The position numbers were made by a program, and so were the translations under genes. This document shows, piece by piece, positions 1 through 9,180 of a stretch of 55,976 nt of DNA. The DNA lies in NCBI RefSeq assembly GCF_021531495.1, contig NZ_JADYTY010000014.1, forward strand, positions 1 to 55,976. Direction: 5' to 3'. Under the pieces are notes generated by a model. That model was not told where the DNA came from. It ran no database searches and saw only the letters and a list, made by a program, of their open reading frames with translations. This DNA is from Anaerovibrio lipolyticus. GTDB taxonomy: Bacteria; Bacillota; Negativicutes; Selenomonadales; Selenomonadaceae. Position 1 is the stretch's first letter. Each line of letters starts with the position of its first letter.

Positions 1-2
1 TG

Positions 3-461
3 CCTGAGCCTATATCTGGAAAACGTGGACGGCCTAAAAAATATGGAGACAAGCTTTCTCTTGATTCCATCAATGATTTTCATGGTGAGGGAAAAGAAGA
101 AGCATTTTTTTATCCGCTGAAATTGTATAAACTTAGTTGGCCTATTGAAACCAATTACTATGAGCATAAAACATTCTGGTCTATCGATAAATATATGGTG
201 CGCAAACATATCAGGATTGAACGTCTCTTAAACATGATAAATATTGCTCATAGTATGACAAAAATACTGCCGTATATAGATAATATGTTTTATGAATATA
301 GGCATATGAGTGCACAGGAATTTAGACATAAGTTAAATGAGCTGATAAACAAGGAAATATTTTTTGGCAGTTTGGCTGATTATGCCCAAACTGCCAAAAA
401 TTCCGATATCATCATGGAGTTCTTGGCAGCTATGGGCCGGAATCAGGGTTATGCAGCATAA
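3..461 (+). CDS. Transposase, C-terminal part (5' end outside window)
   Basis: The reading frame is open from the window edge at base 3 to the stop at 459-461, about 152 residues. The first residues contain the basic stretch KRGRPKKYGDKL, common near the middle of DDE transposases. It is followed by YKLSWPIETNYYEHK, which matches the Y-x2-[RS]-x3-E-x6-K signature of IS4-like DDE enzymes around the last catalytic Glu. The protein would cut and join the ends of an insertion sequence. An internal TTG at 123 could be taken as a start, but the homology-like sequence upstream shows the gene continues beyond the window. I could not identify the right terminal inverted repeat after the stop. The element family (IS4 or a relative) is inferred from motifs only. 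It marks the left edge of the window as an accessory zone. Confidence 0.75.
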   Translation, partial: PEPISGKRGRPKKYGDKLSLDSINDFHGEGKEEAFFYPLKLYKLSWPIETNYYEHKTFWSIDKYMVRKHIRIERLLNMINIAHSMTKILPYIDNMFYEYRHMSAQEFRHKLNELINKEIFFGSLADYAQTAKNSDIIMEFLAAMGRNQGYAA

Positions 462-547
462 AAGTTGTAAAGTGCTGTCTCTTTAACAATTCCACATAAA
501 AACTCAAAATCCTGCCTGATCGCAATTATTATTCCACTAATGCAAAA

Positions 548-575
548 GGCATGGCAATTTTTCAATTACCATGCC
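548..575 (-). terminator. Terminator of the fic-like gene
   Basis: Stem GGCATGG(C)AATT at 548-559 pairs with AATT(A)CCATGCC at 564-575 around a TTTC loop, with one internal mismatch. On the minus strand it is followed by TTTT (complement of 544-547). It lies 30 bases past the Fic stop. The plus-strand transposase also ends just before it, so it may serve both strands. Bases 462-606 hold nothing else I can recognise. Confidence 0.6.
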
Positions 576-606
576 CCAATAGCACATACATATTTTGCTT
601 AAAAAA

Positions 607-1614
607 TTATGATTTTTTACGATATTTTTGGTTTTTGCTATTCGGTTTATCTGGAATGGTACGTTCAATCAAATTCTGCTCCAAGGCAGGGTTAAGATAG
701 TTCTTACGGAATGTAGGTCTGTGAGAAAGCCCTAATCTTGCCATTATTTCTGCAGCCGAAAGGGTATCCTCACCAATGACACTTATAATTCTATCTATCT
801 GGTTTTTATCTTGGTCGGTGACTTGGTCGCTATCTTGATCGGTGCTGCGACCAACAACTGCAACCTCATTTAAGCTATCCCGAATGATTTCCATCATAAG
901 CTCCACAAAACCGGAACTGTCTGCCTTTCTATCTGCAATCCCCAGAGCATCGTAATATTCCTTCTGCCGAGATTGGATTAATTCTTCAATAGGGAGCCAA
1001 AAGAACATTTCCTTCCATTTGCCTAAAAGCAGACTATGCCACATCCGTCCCATGCGGCCGTTACCATCCGCAAATGGGTGGATAAACTCAAACTCATAGT
1101 GGAAAACAGCACTTTTAACAAGAGGATGAATCTTAGATGCCTTATACCATGCAAAAAGATTATGAATATGTTCTGGCACAAATTCCGCCGGAGGAGCCAT
1201 GTGAACCAAGGTCTTACCAGCAAAAATACCTACTCCCCTAGAGCGGAATCTGCCGTTTTCTGGCACCAATCCCTGCATCATCAGCTTATGAGCTTTGAGC
1301 AAGTCCTTAACTGATAATGGATTCAAACGGAGCATTAACTCGTATGCCTCATATGCATTCTGTACTTCTTTAATTTCGTTAGGATTACCTAGAACCCGCT
1401 TGCCCTCCAAAATAGCCGTTACCTGCTCCAATGATAAGGAATTATGTTCAATGGCTAGAGAGGAGTGAATCGTGCGAATACGATTACCACGTCGCAAATG
1501 AGGACTTATAGTTCCTTCCTGCAAAACAGTAATCCTGCCTACCTGTTCACTGATTTCGGCAATCAGATATGTAATTTTATCCGTCATATGAAACGGAGGT
1601 GTGTAATTGCTCAT
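607..1614 (-). CDS. Fic family protein (putative AMP-transferase)
   Basis: The 335-residue protein carries the Fic core HPFADGNGRMGRMW (HPFxxGNGRxxR), whose His is the catalytic base for transferring AMP, or another nucleotide part, from a nucleotide to a target hydroxyl. Near the N-terminus, SSLAIEHNSLS resembles the [S/T]xxxE[G/N] inhibitory helix of class II Fic proteins, here with EHN in place of EGN, so the enzyme probably restrains itself. The C-terminus (about 270-335) looks like a winged helix, linked by a D/Q-rich stretch (DQDSDQVTDQDKNQ). The ATG at 1614 is chosen over the TTG at 1617 because GGAG lies 8 bases upstream. No separate antitoxin gene is visible. It sits beside a transposase, typical of accessory DNA. 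The target is unknown. Confidence 0.88.
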   Translation of the reverse strand: MSNYTPPFHMTDKITYLIAEISEQVGRITVLQEGTISPHLRRGNRIRTIHSSLAIEHNSLSLEQVTAILEGKRVLGNPNEIKEVQNAYEAYELMLRLNPLSVKDLLKAHKLMMQGLVPENGRFRSRGVGIFAGKTLVHMAPPAEFVPEHIHNLFAWYKASKIHPLVKSAVFHYEFEFIHPFADGNGRMGRMWHSLLLGKWKEMFFWLPIEELIQSRQKEYYDALGIADRKADSSGFVELMMEIIRDSLNEVAVVGRSTDQDSDQVTDQDKNQIDRIISVIGEDTLSAAEIMARLGLSHRPTFRKNYLNPALEQNLIERTIPDKPNSKNQKYRKKS

Positions 1615-1669
1615 CAAGCTATCTCCATCTAAAAATTTCCATTCCCTCTGAAAAAGTAAAATTTAATTT

Positions 1670-2260
1670 TTATATGGAAATTCTGAACCAGTCCTCCATT
1701 ATATTCCCCCCGGGGCCGTTGACAAGGCCACCGGTTTTACTTTTCATTTTCTTCAAGACAGCCCGATAGATGCCATCCTCCACACTTTCTGGCACCAATG
1801 ACTCCCAATTTTGTGGATCATAGCTTCTCTGGTTCACATTATTGTCTGGACGGCCTGTTACCTCCAGCTCGCAGAGGAACTGTACCTGCTCCTTATCTGG
1901 CCGCAAGTAATAATGCTCCAAATAATATTTAGCAGGATAGCTATACTTTGTATCTGCCCCATCCGCTATAGGCTCCAAACGAATCCATACATCAACGATA
2001 TACTCATCACGGCTATTAGGACAAAGAATCCATTTGGCACTTTTTTTATCCATATAGTAAACGAAGCTATCATCGGCCATGAGTTTAAAATATCTATCTG
2101 CTATCTGATTATTTTCCTCCTCTTGCTCATAAGCCGGCTGAGCATGGTTAAATTTGTCTGCCAACCTATTATAGGATGCTGTATTATTTCGCTCTCCAGC
2201 AGCGGCACTGCCTGCCACCATCAGCAAGCAAATCAGCATAATACTGAATACCTTTGACAT
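1670..2260 (-). CDS. Small exported protein of unknown function
   Basis: I do not recognise the family. The 196-residue product begins MSKVFSIMLICLLMVAGSAAA, a textbook signal peptide with probable cleavage after the AAA stretch near residue 21. The mature part is charged and rich in Asp, Tyr and Glu, with no further membrane segment and few Cys. The frame extends nine codons upstream to 2287, but AGAGGAG sits 6-7 bases before the ATG at 2260, so that start is used. It lies just downstream of rsmG on the same strand (46 bases) and may be transcribed with the mnmE-mnmG-rsmG unit. A periplasmic or surface location is inferred from the signal peptide. Confidence 0.7.
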   Translation of the reverse strand: MSKVFSIMLICLLMVAGSAAAGERNNTASYNRLADKFNHAQPAYEQEEENNQIADRYFKLMADDSFVYYMDKKSAKWILCPNSRDEYIVDVWIRLEPIADGADTKYSYPAKYYLEHYYLRPDKEQVQFLCELEVTGRPDNNVNQRSYDPQNWESLVPESVEDGIYRAVLKKMKSKTGGLVNGPGGNIMEDWFRISI

Positions 2261-2306
2261 AATCTCACTCCTCTTCTTTTTTACCATATCTGGTCTAAAA
2301 ATACCT

Positions 2307-3023
2307 TTACAATGGATTCTTATCCGGTGTACCTGCCTTACGGGGATAGGCCTTAGGGGTGTTCTTCAACTTTTGGATATAAAGCACCGCTCTTTTATCT
2401 TCTAAAGATGGCAAATGAACAGGCACCGCCCGGCAATCCTTACCACCTAATAGCTTTACAGCCCGCTGTCCCTCCTGAGACTCCTGAGCATATTTCATTC
2501 CCTTGAGAGCTACAAAATAGCCACCAACCCTTACGAAAGGCATACAATATTCCGCCAATACCTGCAAACGAGCTACCGCCCTTGATACAGCCACATCAAA
2601 TTTCTCTCGCAGAGCTTTATTTCTCGCCCCTTCCTCGGCTCGTGCATGAATACATTGTACCTCAGAAAGTTCTAAACTATCTACTACCTCCTGCAAGAAT
2701 TTGATTCTTTTATTCAGGGAATCCAGCAAAGTCAGTTTCAAATCCGGCCGAAATATTTTCAAGGGAATACCGGGAAATCCTGCCCCTGTCCCTACATCAA
2801 TAACAGAGGCTCCCTCGGGGAAAACCTTTTCATCCAAACAGCTAAGGGAATCTATCATGTGCTTGATAGCTACTTCCTTAGGCTCTGTAATAGCCGTCAG
2901 ATTAATTTTTTCATTCCATTCCAGCAGCAGCTCATAGTAAAGAGTAAACTGCTCCACCATTCTTTCTGTAAGACAAAGGCCATAGGCCTCTGCTGCCTCC
3001 TGAAGATAATCCCGAAACTCCAT
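2307..3023 (-). CDS. rsmG: 16S rRNA (guanine527-N7)-methyltransferase RsmG (GidB)
   Basis: RsmG methylates N7 of G527 in the 530 loop of 16S rRNA using S-adenosylmethionine. The 238-residue protein shows the SAM-binding stretch VIDVGTGAGFPG at about 74-85, followed by GIPLKI, diagnostic for GidB. The length fits the family. The start codon shares its A with the last base of the mnmG stop (TGATG), so the two are translationally coupled. In bacteria generally, loss of rsmG gives low-level streptomycin resistance. It is the third gene of the mnmE-mnmG-rsmG unit. Confidence 0.97.
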   Translation of the reverse strand: MEFRDYLQEAAEAYGLCLTERMVEQFTLYYELLLEWNEKINLTAITEPKEVAIKHMIDSLSCLDEKVFPEGASVIDVGTGAGFPGIPLKIFRPDLKLTLLDSLNKRIKFLQEVVDSLELSEVQCIHARAEEGARNKALREKFDVAVSRAVARLQVLAEYCMPFVRVGGYFVALKGMKYAQESQEGQRAVKLLGGKDCRAVPVHLPSLEDKRAVLYIQKLKNTPKAYPRKAGTPDKNPL

Positions 3024-4915
3024 CAGCTCTCCCCCTTCTGTCGTCTTTGCTGCTCCAAATAAATCATTAACACAGATATATCTGCTGGAGATACGCCGGA
3101 AATACGGCCTGCCTGTCCCAAGGAAATTGGCCGGATATCCTTTAGCTTTTCTCTGGCCTCATCCCTTAGATTAGGCACATTATCATAATCCAACTCCTCC
3201 GGTATGGACTTACTTTCCAGCTTTTCCATTCTAGCAACCTGCTCTAACTGCTTCTGGATATAGCCATCATAGGTAATGGTTATTTCTACCTGCTTTTTCA
3301 CCTCATCTGCCAAAATAGGCAAGGCGAAAACCGGCTGAATGGCATCGTAGCTTACATCAGGCCGCCGCAGCAAATCATACAGGCTCTGACTGTTCTTAAT
3401 TTCTGCAATGCCTGCCTCAGATAGCTTGGCCAGCATATCCTGACTAGGATTAATAATAGTATTTTTCAAAAGCTCCAAGGCCTCATCAATAGCCTGCTTC
3501 TTAGCCTGAAATCTTTCCCATCTATCATCCTGTACCAAACCCAGCTGACGGCCGATAGGTGTCAATCTCATATCTGCATTATCCTGCCGCAGCAGCAGAC
3601 GATACTCCGCCCGGGAGGTCATAATTCTATAAGGCTCACTGGTGCCCTTGGTAACCAAATCATCAATTAATACCCCAATATAAGCCTGAGAACGTTTCAA
3701 CACCAATGGCTTTTTTCCCTGCAGCTTCATAGCAGCATTAATGCCGGCAATCAAGCCCTGAGCCGCAGCTTCCTCATAGCCTGAGGTACCATTGGACTGG
3801 CCAGCAGAGAAAAATCCCTGAATATTTTTAAATTCCAAGGTAGGCTTTAGCTGTAAAGGATCAATGCAATCGTACTCTATAGCATAACCAGGCCGCATCA
3901 TTTTGGCCTGCTCCAACCCTGGAATAGTGTGCAGGAAGTCTATCTGCACATCCATAGGCAGACTGGTGGACATACCCTGAACATAAACCTCATTGGTATG
4001 CAATCCCTCTGGCTCCAAAAACAGCTGATGCCGCTCTTTATCTGGGAATCTTACCAGCTTGGTTTCAATGGAAGGACAGTATCTAGGCCCTACGCCCTTA
4101 ATAAGACCATTAGCCATAGGAGCTCTATCTATATTATCCATAATAATCTTATGAGTAGCAGCATTGGTATAGGTAAGATAGCATGGCACCTGCTCTCTTG
4201 TTTCAGTGTCACTCATAAAGGAGAAATTTCGTGCCTCCTCATCCCCTGGCTGAATCTGCATTTTGCTATAATCAAGGGAGCGGCTATCTACTCTGGCTGG
4301 TGTACCGGTTTTAAAACGCATCAGCTTTATGCCAGCCTGTAGCAGGGATTCCGAAAATTTCTCTGCGGAACGCTGGCCATTTGGCCCTCCCACATGGGTA
4401 TGCTGGCCAATAATAATAGAACCCTTAAGATAGGTGCCCGTAGCCATTATAGCCGCCCGGCAGGTGTAGTACTCATCATTTTCGGTACGGACAGCCTTCA
4501 CACAACCATCCTCCACAATCAGCTCATCAATCAGCAGCTGCTTGACATCAAGATTATCCTGATTCTCGCAAACTTCTTTCATGCGGAACTGATAATGCTT
4601 TTTGTCTGCCTGAGCTCTTAGAGCATGAACTGCCGGCCCCTTGCCTGTATTCAGCATTCTAAACTGGATACAGGTTTCATCTGCATTAATACCCATCTGA
4701 CCACCAAGAGCATCCAGCTCCCTAACCAAATGTCCCTTGCCTGGGCCTCCTACAGAAGGATTGCAGGGCATCATAGCAATATTGTCCATGCTTAGAGTAG
4801 CCAGCATGGTATTACAGCCCAATCTGGCTGCTGCCAGAGCAGCCTCCACCCCGGCATGACCGGCACCAATAACTATTACATCATAGCTGCCAGCAATAAA
4901 TATATCATCTTTCAT
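3023..4915 (-). CDS. mnmG: tRNA U34 carboxymethylaminomethyl-modifying enzyme, MnmG (GidA)
   Basis: MnmG is the FAD subunit of the MnmE-MnmG complex that adds the aminomethyl-type group to C5 of U34 in tRNAs reading NNA/NNG codons. The 630-residue length is normal. The N-terminal dinucleotide-binding motif [19 protein letters not shown] (from about residue 16) and the stretch [18 protein letters not shown] are hallmark MnmG sequences. The C-terminal helical domain that contacts MnmE is complete (ending near [18 protein letters not shown]). GGAGATATTGTA precedes the ATG. It lies 30 bases after mnmE on the same strand and overlaps rsmG by one base. Confidence 0.98.
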   Translation of the reverse strand: MKDDIFIAGSYDVIVIGAGHAGVEAALAAARLGCNTMLATLSMDNIAMMPCNPSVGGPGKGHLVRELDALGGQMGINADETCIQFRMLNTGKGPAVHALRAQADKKHYQFRMKEVCENQDNLDVKQLLIDELIVEDGCVKAVRTENDEYYTCRAAIMATGTYLKGSIIIGQHTHVGGPNGQRSAEKFSESLLQAGIKLMRFKTGTPARVDSRSLDYSKMQIQPGDEEARNFSFMSDTETREQVPCYLTYTNAATHKIIMDNIDRAPMANGLIKGVGPRYCPSIETKLVRFPDKERHQLFLEPEGLHTNEVYVQGMSTSLPMDVQIDFLHTIPGLEQAKMMRPGYAIEYDCIDPLQLKPTLEFKNIQGFFSAGQSNGTSGYEEAAAQGLIAGINAAMKLQGKKPLVLKRSQAYIGVLIDDLVTKGTSEPYRIMTSRAEYRLLLRQDNADMRLTPIGRQLGLVQDDRWERFQAKKQAIDEALELLKNTIINPSQDMLAKLSEAGIAEIKNSQSLYDLLRRPDVSYDAIQPVFALPILADEVKKQVEITITYDGYIQKQLEQVARMEKLESKSIPEELDYDNVPNLRDEAREKLKDIRPISLGQAGRISGVSPADISVLMIYLEQQRRQKGES

Positions 4916-4945
4916 TACAATATCTCCAGTATTTCTACAGCCAAT

Positions 4946-6361
4946 TTATTTACCTATGCAAAAACGGCTGAAAATCTCGTCAATAATATCCTCATCTAAA
5001 GTTTCCCCTGTAATCTCCCCCAGCTTTTCCCAGGCAGACCGCAGATCTATTACTACAAAATCCTCACTCATGCCACTCATAAGAGTCATGTGGGTTTGAT
5101 CCAGCAGTACCATAGCCTGCCTCAGAATATCTGCCTGTCTGGCATCATTTACCATTACAGATTCACGGCAGTTGATTTTGCCAGCAAAAACCAGATTTTT
5201 TATGGCCTCCTCCAGCTCCTTCAAGCCTTGGCCCTGCTTGGCAGAAAGATTAATAACTTGGTAGACATCTTCAACCTCTTTTTTAGCTGCCTCCTGGCGG
5301 ATTTCCTCTGCTGTAAGAATATTTTCCTCCAGCGACCTATCTACCTTGTTATTAATAATAATAATCTTACCGCTGCACTGGCTCAGGAGATGCCATATCG
5401 GATCATCGGCTTCCGTCAAAGGCTGGCTGCCATCTATTACCGCCAATACCAGCTCCGCCTCACGAGCATAGCTGTATGCCTTTTCCACCCCGATTTTTTC
5501 CACCAGATTATCCGTATCCCGAATACCGGCTGTATCAGCCAGCTTCAAGGGAATACCCCCAATATTCATATATTCTTCAATACTGTCCCTGGTAGTACCT
5601 GGCACATCCGTAACAATAGCCCGCTCCTGTCCCAGCATGAGATTCAATAGGCTGGATTTGCCTGCGTTTGGCCTGCCAATAATAGCTGTTTGCAAACCAT
5701 CCCGCAGAATCTGGCCTGTTTCAGCGGAAGCCAACAAATCCTCTACAGCTCCATGAAGCTGCTCCACCTTCATTTCTGCCTCCTCCAGAGCTACATCCTC
5801 AATATCATCCTCTGGAAAATCTATGGATGCCTCCAAATGAGCAATTACCCCTAAAATCTCCTGCCGCATTTCTCCAATGCGCTCTGACAGCTTTCCTTGG
5901 AGATTATTAGCAGCAGCCTCTCTGGCCATAGTAGTTCTAGCCTGAATCATATCCATTACAGACTGAGCCTGTGTCAAATCCAGCCGTCCATTCAAGAAAG
6001 CCCGCTTGGTAAATTCCCCTGGCTCTGCTGGCTTGGCTCCTAGCCTATAGGTCATCGCCAAAAGCTCCTTCAAAACCACAGGTCCCCCATGACATTGCAG
6101 CTCCACTACATCCTCACAGGTATAGGAATGAGGCGCCTTCATAACAATACAAATAGCCTCATCCAGAAAATCTCCATTTTCCTTATATATATAGCCAAAA
6201 ACTGCCCTTCTGGCCTCATAGTCTGATATTTTGCCTCCTGCTGCCGGCTTAAAGCATTCCTGAGCAATGTCCACAGCCTTTTCTCCGCTTAGGCGTACAA
6301 TGCCGATGCCACCTTGTCCTACAGGAGTTGCTATGGCACTTATGGTATATTCCTGCTGCAT
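4946..6361 (-). CDS. mnmE: tRNA modification GTPase MnmE (TrmE/ThdF)
   Basis: MnmE is the GTPase and folate-binding partner of MnmG in U34 wobble modification. The 471-residue protein has an N-terminal tetrahydrofolate-binding domain, a central helical domain and an inserted G domain with GRPNAGKSS (229-237, G1), TDVPGTTRD (251-259, G2), DTAG (about 277-280, G3) and NNKVD (G4). It ends in FCIGK, the conserved C[I/L/V]GK motif needed for catalysis. It is the first gene of the mnmE-mnmG-rsmG unit, with a promoter candidate at 6415-6442. Confidence 0.98.
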   Translation of the reverse strand: MQQEYTISAIATPVGQGGIGIVRLSGEKAVDIAQECFKPAAGGKISDYEARRAVFGYIYKENGDFLDEAICIVMKAPHSYTCEDVVELQCHGGPVVLKELLAMTYRLGAKPAEPGEFTKRAFLNGRLDLTQAQSVMDMIQARTTMAREAAANNLQGKLSERIGEMRQEILGVIAHLEASIDFPEDDIEDVALEEAEMKVEQLHGAVEDLLASAETGQILRDGLQTAIIGRPNAGKSSLLNLMLGQERAIVTDVPGTTRDSIEEYMNIGGIPLKLADTAGIRDTDNLVEKIGVEKAYSYAREAELVLAVIDGSQPLTEADDPIWHLLSQCSGKIIIINNKVDRSLEENILTAEEIRQEAAKKEVEDVYQVINLSAKQGQGLKELEEAIKNLVFAGKINCRESVMVNDARQADILRQAMVLLDQTHMTLMSGMSEDFVVIDLRSAWEKLGEITGETLDEDIIDEIFSRFCIGK

Positions 6362-6414
6362 ACTATCTTCCTCACATACTATCTACTACACAAAAAAAGA
6401 GCCGCCTCAATCAG

Positions 6415-6442
6415 ATTATACCATTACGCAACAATATCGCAA
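6415..6442 (-). promoter_or_regulatory. Candidate promoter of mnmE-mnmG-rsmG
   Basis: Read on the minus strand: TTGCGA (6442-6437), a 16-base spacer, then a perfect TATAAT (6420-6415). It lies in the only sizeable gap between jag and mnmE. Confidence 0.55.
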
Positions 6443-6490
6443 TAGATAATTAGATTGCAGACAGCCCTTTCACAGCTATCAGCTATAGAA

Positions 6491-7183
6491 TTAATCTTCT
6501 TCCTGCTCTACAGGGGCAAAGAAAAAATCCCTGTCCCGACGCTCGCGACGGCCTCCCCGCTTCAGCTCAATAACCACCTTGCGGTAAGGCTCCTCACCGG
6601 AGCTATAAGTAGAAATCCGATAGTTATTCTGCAGAGCCATGTGAATAATCTTCCGTTCATGACGGTTCATAGGCTCCAACACAATTCTCTCACCTGTGCG
6701 GCGTACCTTGTCAGCCAGGCGCATAGCCAGACGACGGAGGGTATCCTCACGGCGGCTTCTATAGTTTTCAATATCCAGAATAATACGAACCTTGTCCTCT
6801 ACAAGGCCCTTATTGGCAGCCAGATTTGCCAGATACTGAAGGGAATCCAGAGTCTGACCATGCTTGCCTATGAGAATGCCAAGGTTTTCACCAATCAGGT
6901 TCATAACCACTCCATCCTTGGTATCCATAGGATCAATCCTTACCTCCAGCTTCATGGCCTCAAAAATGCTAGCTAGGAACTCCTCTGCCTTTTCAGCTGG
7001 AGTCAGCTCCCGCAGCCGGGCCAAAATTCTAGCTGGTTTATTGCCAATCAGTCCCAGAAAGCCCTTGGATGGCTCCTCCAGAACCTCAAATTCCACCATA
7101 TTTTCTGCAACCTGAAGCTCCTCCAGGGCAGCTCTTTTGGCATCATCAATTGTTTTGCCAGTCTTTTCAATCTCTACAGCCAT
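6491..7183 (-). CDS. jag: RNA-binding protein Jag/KhpB (Jag-N, KH and R3H domains)
   Basis: Residues 1-50 form the Jag-N domain. A KH-like domain follows, with GKHGQTLDSLQYLANLAANK where GxxG-type KH loops sit, then an R3H domain with NRHERKIIHMALQNN (the R-x3-H signature). Jag/KhpB is a cytoplasmic RNA chaperone, partner of KhpA in Gram-positives, and is nearly always encoded next to yidC near the origin, as here. The ATG at 7183 is used instead of the TTG one codon earlier because GAGG lies 8 bases before it. The C-terminus is rich in Arg and then acidic. It starts 16 bases after yidC ends. Confidence 0.95.
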   Translation of the reverse strand: MAVEIEKTGKTIDDAKRAALEELQVAENMVEFEVLEEPSKGFLGLIGNKPARILARLRELTPAEKAEEFLASIFEAMKLEVRIDPMDTKDGVVMNLIGENLGILIGKHGQTLDSLQYLANLAANKGLVEDKVRIILDIENYRSRREDTLRRLAMRLADKVRRTGERIVLEPMNRHERKIIHMALQNNYRISTYSSGEEPYRKVVIELKRGGRRERRDRDFFFAPVEQEED

Positions 7184-7198
7184 CAATCTTACCTCGCC

Positions 7199-7894
7199 TT
7201 ATTTTTTTCCGTTATCAGCATTTTCTACATTGGCTGCCTGAGACTTTTCGCCTCTAAACATATACCACTGCTGAATAATCTGGCAAATATTCATGGTTAC
7301 CCAGTAAACCACCAGACCAGAAGGGAAACTCAAGGAAATCCAACCGATGAACAATGGCATCATATAGCTCATCAGCTTCATCTGCTGGTTGTCACCGCCA
7401 TTATTGGTCATGGTCTGCTTCTGCTGAATATAGGTAGTCAGGGCAGACAGAACAGGCAGTACATAGGTAGGATCTGTTTCAGACAAGCTGGTCAACCACA
7501 GGAAATTAGGATCTCCTGTATAGTTATATCCATAGAGAGTATAATATACTCCCATGAGAATAGGCATCTGAATCAGTAATGGCAGACAGCCGGCCAGAGG
7601 ATTTACTCCGGATTCCTTATACAATTCTGCCATCTTCTGCTGCAAAAGCTGAGGATTATTTTTATAATCCTTCTGAAGCTTCTTCAATGCAGGCTGCAGC
7701 TCCTGCATTGCCTTCATAGAACGAACCTGCTTAGCGGTTAATGGATAAAGCAATACCTTAACCAAAATAGTCATTAAAATAATGGCAATACCATAGTTGG
7801 CAATGCCCGCCATAGCTGTAATGTCATAAAACCCTTCGAAAATGAAGCGGAAAACACTAGTCAATGGCTCAAAGAGGTTCATCATAAATTCCAA
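7199..7894 (-). CDS. yidC: Membrane protein insertase YidC/Oxa1 family (short form)
   Basis: YidC inserts and folds inner-membrane proteins alone or with SecYEG. The 231-residue protein has about five hydrophobic segments and the family stretch NPLAGCLPLLIQMPI. It lacks the large periplasmic domain found in proteobacterial YidC, so it is a short Firmicute-type form even though Negativicutes have an outer membrane. No lipobox is visible at its N-terminus. The TTG at 7894 is preferred because AAGGA lies 9 bases upstream; the next ATG (7885) would be 18 bases from it. Confidence 0.95.
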   Translation of the reverse strand: MEFMMNLFEPLTSVFRFIFEGFYDITAMAGIANYGIAIILMTILVKVLLYPLTAKQVRSMKAMQELQPALKKLQKDYKNNPQLLQQKMAELYKESGVNPLAGCLPLLIQMPILMGVYYTLYGYNYTGDPNFLWLTSLSETDPTYVLPVLSALTTYIQQKQTMTNNGGDNQQMKLMSYMMPLFIGWISLSFPSGLVVYWVTMNICQIIQQWYMFRGEKSQAANVENADNGKK

Positions 7895-7953
7895 AACAAC
7901 ACGTCCTTCGTTGGTGACAACAGACCTATTGCCTGCTGTTCAGTGTTTCTACA

Positions 7954-8163
7954 CTACGGCACAGGATCATACCCGCCCTCATGGAAGGGATGACAACGCA
8001 TAATACGCTTGAAGGCCAACCAGCCCCCCCTGCCTGCTCCGTACTTTTTAATAGCTTCCACCGCATACTCCGAGCAGGTGGGAATATAACGGCAGCATGG
8101 TGGTTTCAAGGGCGAAATATACCTGCGATATACCTCTATCAGGAAAAGCAACACTCTTTTCAA
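7954..8163 (-). CDS. yidD: Membrane protein insertion efficiency factor YidD
   Basis: The 69-residue protein contains [18 protein letters not shown], the Cys-rich signature of the YidD/Hemolysin_D family, followed by [18 protein letters not shown], also diagnostic. YidD is a small peripheral membrane protein that assists YidC-dependent insertion. The start is TTG at 8163. The ribosome-binding sequence AAGGG overlaps the last codons of rnpA, and the gap between the two genes is 6 bases, so translation is probably coupled. Confidence 0.95.
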   Translation of the reverse strand: MKRVLLFLIEVYRRYISPLKPPCCRYIPTCSEYAVEAIKKYGAGRGGWLAFKRIMRCHPFHEGGYDPVP

Positions 8164-8169
8164 CTGAAA

Positions 8170-8517
8170 TCATCCCTTCAATACCTTCGCTTTTCTACCT
8201 AAATTGAGAAAAGCCTTTTCGATAACATCGTACTTTTCGGTGGTAGCTGCCTTGCGGCCAACCAGCAACAGAGTATAACCCTCTTTAATCTTAAACTGGT
8301 TTAGCCTGTAGCATTCACGCATAAGACGTTTGACTCTGTTACGCGTAACTGCATTGCCAAGCTTTTTGCCTGCGGCAAAGCCTACCCTGTCCTCCAGCCC
8401 GCTTGCTGTAAAGACATACATTACCAGATACCTGTTAGCATAAGATTTTCCGAAGCGGTGAATCTTCTGAAAATCGCTTTTGCGGCGCAGAATACGACCC
8501 TTCGGCAAATTGTACAT
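8170..8517 (-). CDS. rnpA: Ribonuclease P protein component
   Basis: RnpA is the basic protein subunit that helps RNase P RNA remove 5' leaders from pre-tRNAs. The 115-residue protein is rich in Lys and Arg and has the RNR-type signature RNRVKRLMRE in the conserved helix. GGAG lies 8 bases before the ATG at 8517. It sits between rpmH and yidD in the standard order. A terminator-like hairpin separates it from rpmH, which would lower rnpA expression relative to L34. Confidence 0.97.
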   Translation of the reverse strand: MYNLPKGRILRRKSDFQKIHRFGKSYANRYLVMYVFTASGLEDRVGFAAGKKLGNAVTRNRVKRLMRECYRLNQFKIKEGYTLLLVGRKAATTEKYDVIEKAFLNLGRKAKVLKG

Positions 8518-8603
8518 GACAAAAACTCCATTTCAGCAATCCCTCAGGCAGCCATTAGATAAATTTACCAACAGCTGCCCTAGAGAAGAAACTTTCACAA
8601 TAA

Positions 8604-8629
8604 TAAAAATAGGTCACCGAGGTGACCTA
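8604..8629 (-). terminator. Intrinsic terminator/attenuator between rpmH and rnpA
   Basis: TAGGTCACC (8610-8618) and GGTGACCTA (8621-8629) form a perfect 9-bp stem with a GA loop. On the minus strand it is followed by TTTTTATTATT. It begins four bases past the rpmH stop, so most rpmH transcripts should end here and only some continue into rnpA. Confidence 0.75.
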
Positions 8630-8632
8630 ATA

Positions 8633-8767
8633 TTATGCTGAAATCTTCTTTCTGCCTCTCGCGCGGCGACGAGCCAATACCTGACGGCCACCCTTAGTCT
8701 TCATGCGCTCACGGAAACCATGAGTCTTCTTCTTCCAATGATTGTTAGGCTGAAAAGTCTGCTTCAA
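8633..8767 (-). CDS. rpmH: 50S ribosomal protein L34
   Basis: Reading the minus strand from TTG at 8767 gives a 44-residue, Lys/Arg-rich protein beginning [20 protein letters not shown] and ending [10 protein letters not shown], which is unmistakably L34. AAGGAGG precedes the start by 9 bases. The start codon is TTG, as for the nearby yidD and yidC. L34 lies at the surface of the large ribosomal subunit. The gene is too short for most ORF cut-offs but is certain from its sequence and its position directly left of oriC. Confidence 0.98.
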   Translation of the reverse strand: MKQTFQPNNHWKKKTHGFRERMKTKGGRQVLARRRARGRKKISA

Positions 8768-9180
8768 AGTAGTGCACCTCCTTATATATTTACGGGCAAA
8801 TCACCCGGTCAAACCCAATTCAAACATTATACATTGAATCTAAACTACCAAAAATTATAGACTAAGCCACCCCCTGTGTCAAGGATTTTTCCCTTACCAT
8901 TGTGGATAAATCTAAAATACCGTAGGATAAATTTTGCAGCTTTCCTTATTTTTACACATTTTTCTGTTGATAACTCCTCGTGTTTTTGATAGAATATTAT
9001 AGGTCTTTTATGAGACTTATTCACAACCTGTGAATATAATTCATGACAAATATAATAATGAAAGAAAGGTGCAATTTTTACTGGCTCCTTTCTTCTTTTT
9101 CCCATTTATCCACAAATTTATTCACAGTTGTGGATAAATTTATTTATCAGTGGATAATTTTTTTGTGAGGTCGTTAACAT
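8768..9180. other. Origin of replication, left part (oriC; DnaA boxes upstream of dnaA)
   Basis: This AT-rich gap between rpmH and dnaA holds exact DnaA boxes (TTATCCACA or its complement TGTGGATAA) at 8901-8909, 9106-9114 and 9129-9137. Close variants lie at 8965-8973 (TGTTGATAA), 9017-9025 and 9118-9126 (TTATTCACA), and 9149-9157 (AGTGGATAA). The last four crowd within about 50 bases immediately before dnaA. Position between rpmH and dnaA and the change of main coding strand here both support oriC. DnaA binding at these boxes would also autoregulate dnaA. Confidence 0.9.

Noticed and set aside
8845-9105. 86-residue minus-strand ORF in the origin
   Set aside because: It covers several DnaA boxes, has no ribosome site and no family-like sequence; the region is oriC.
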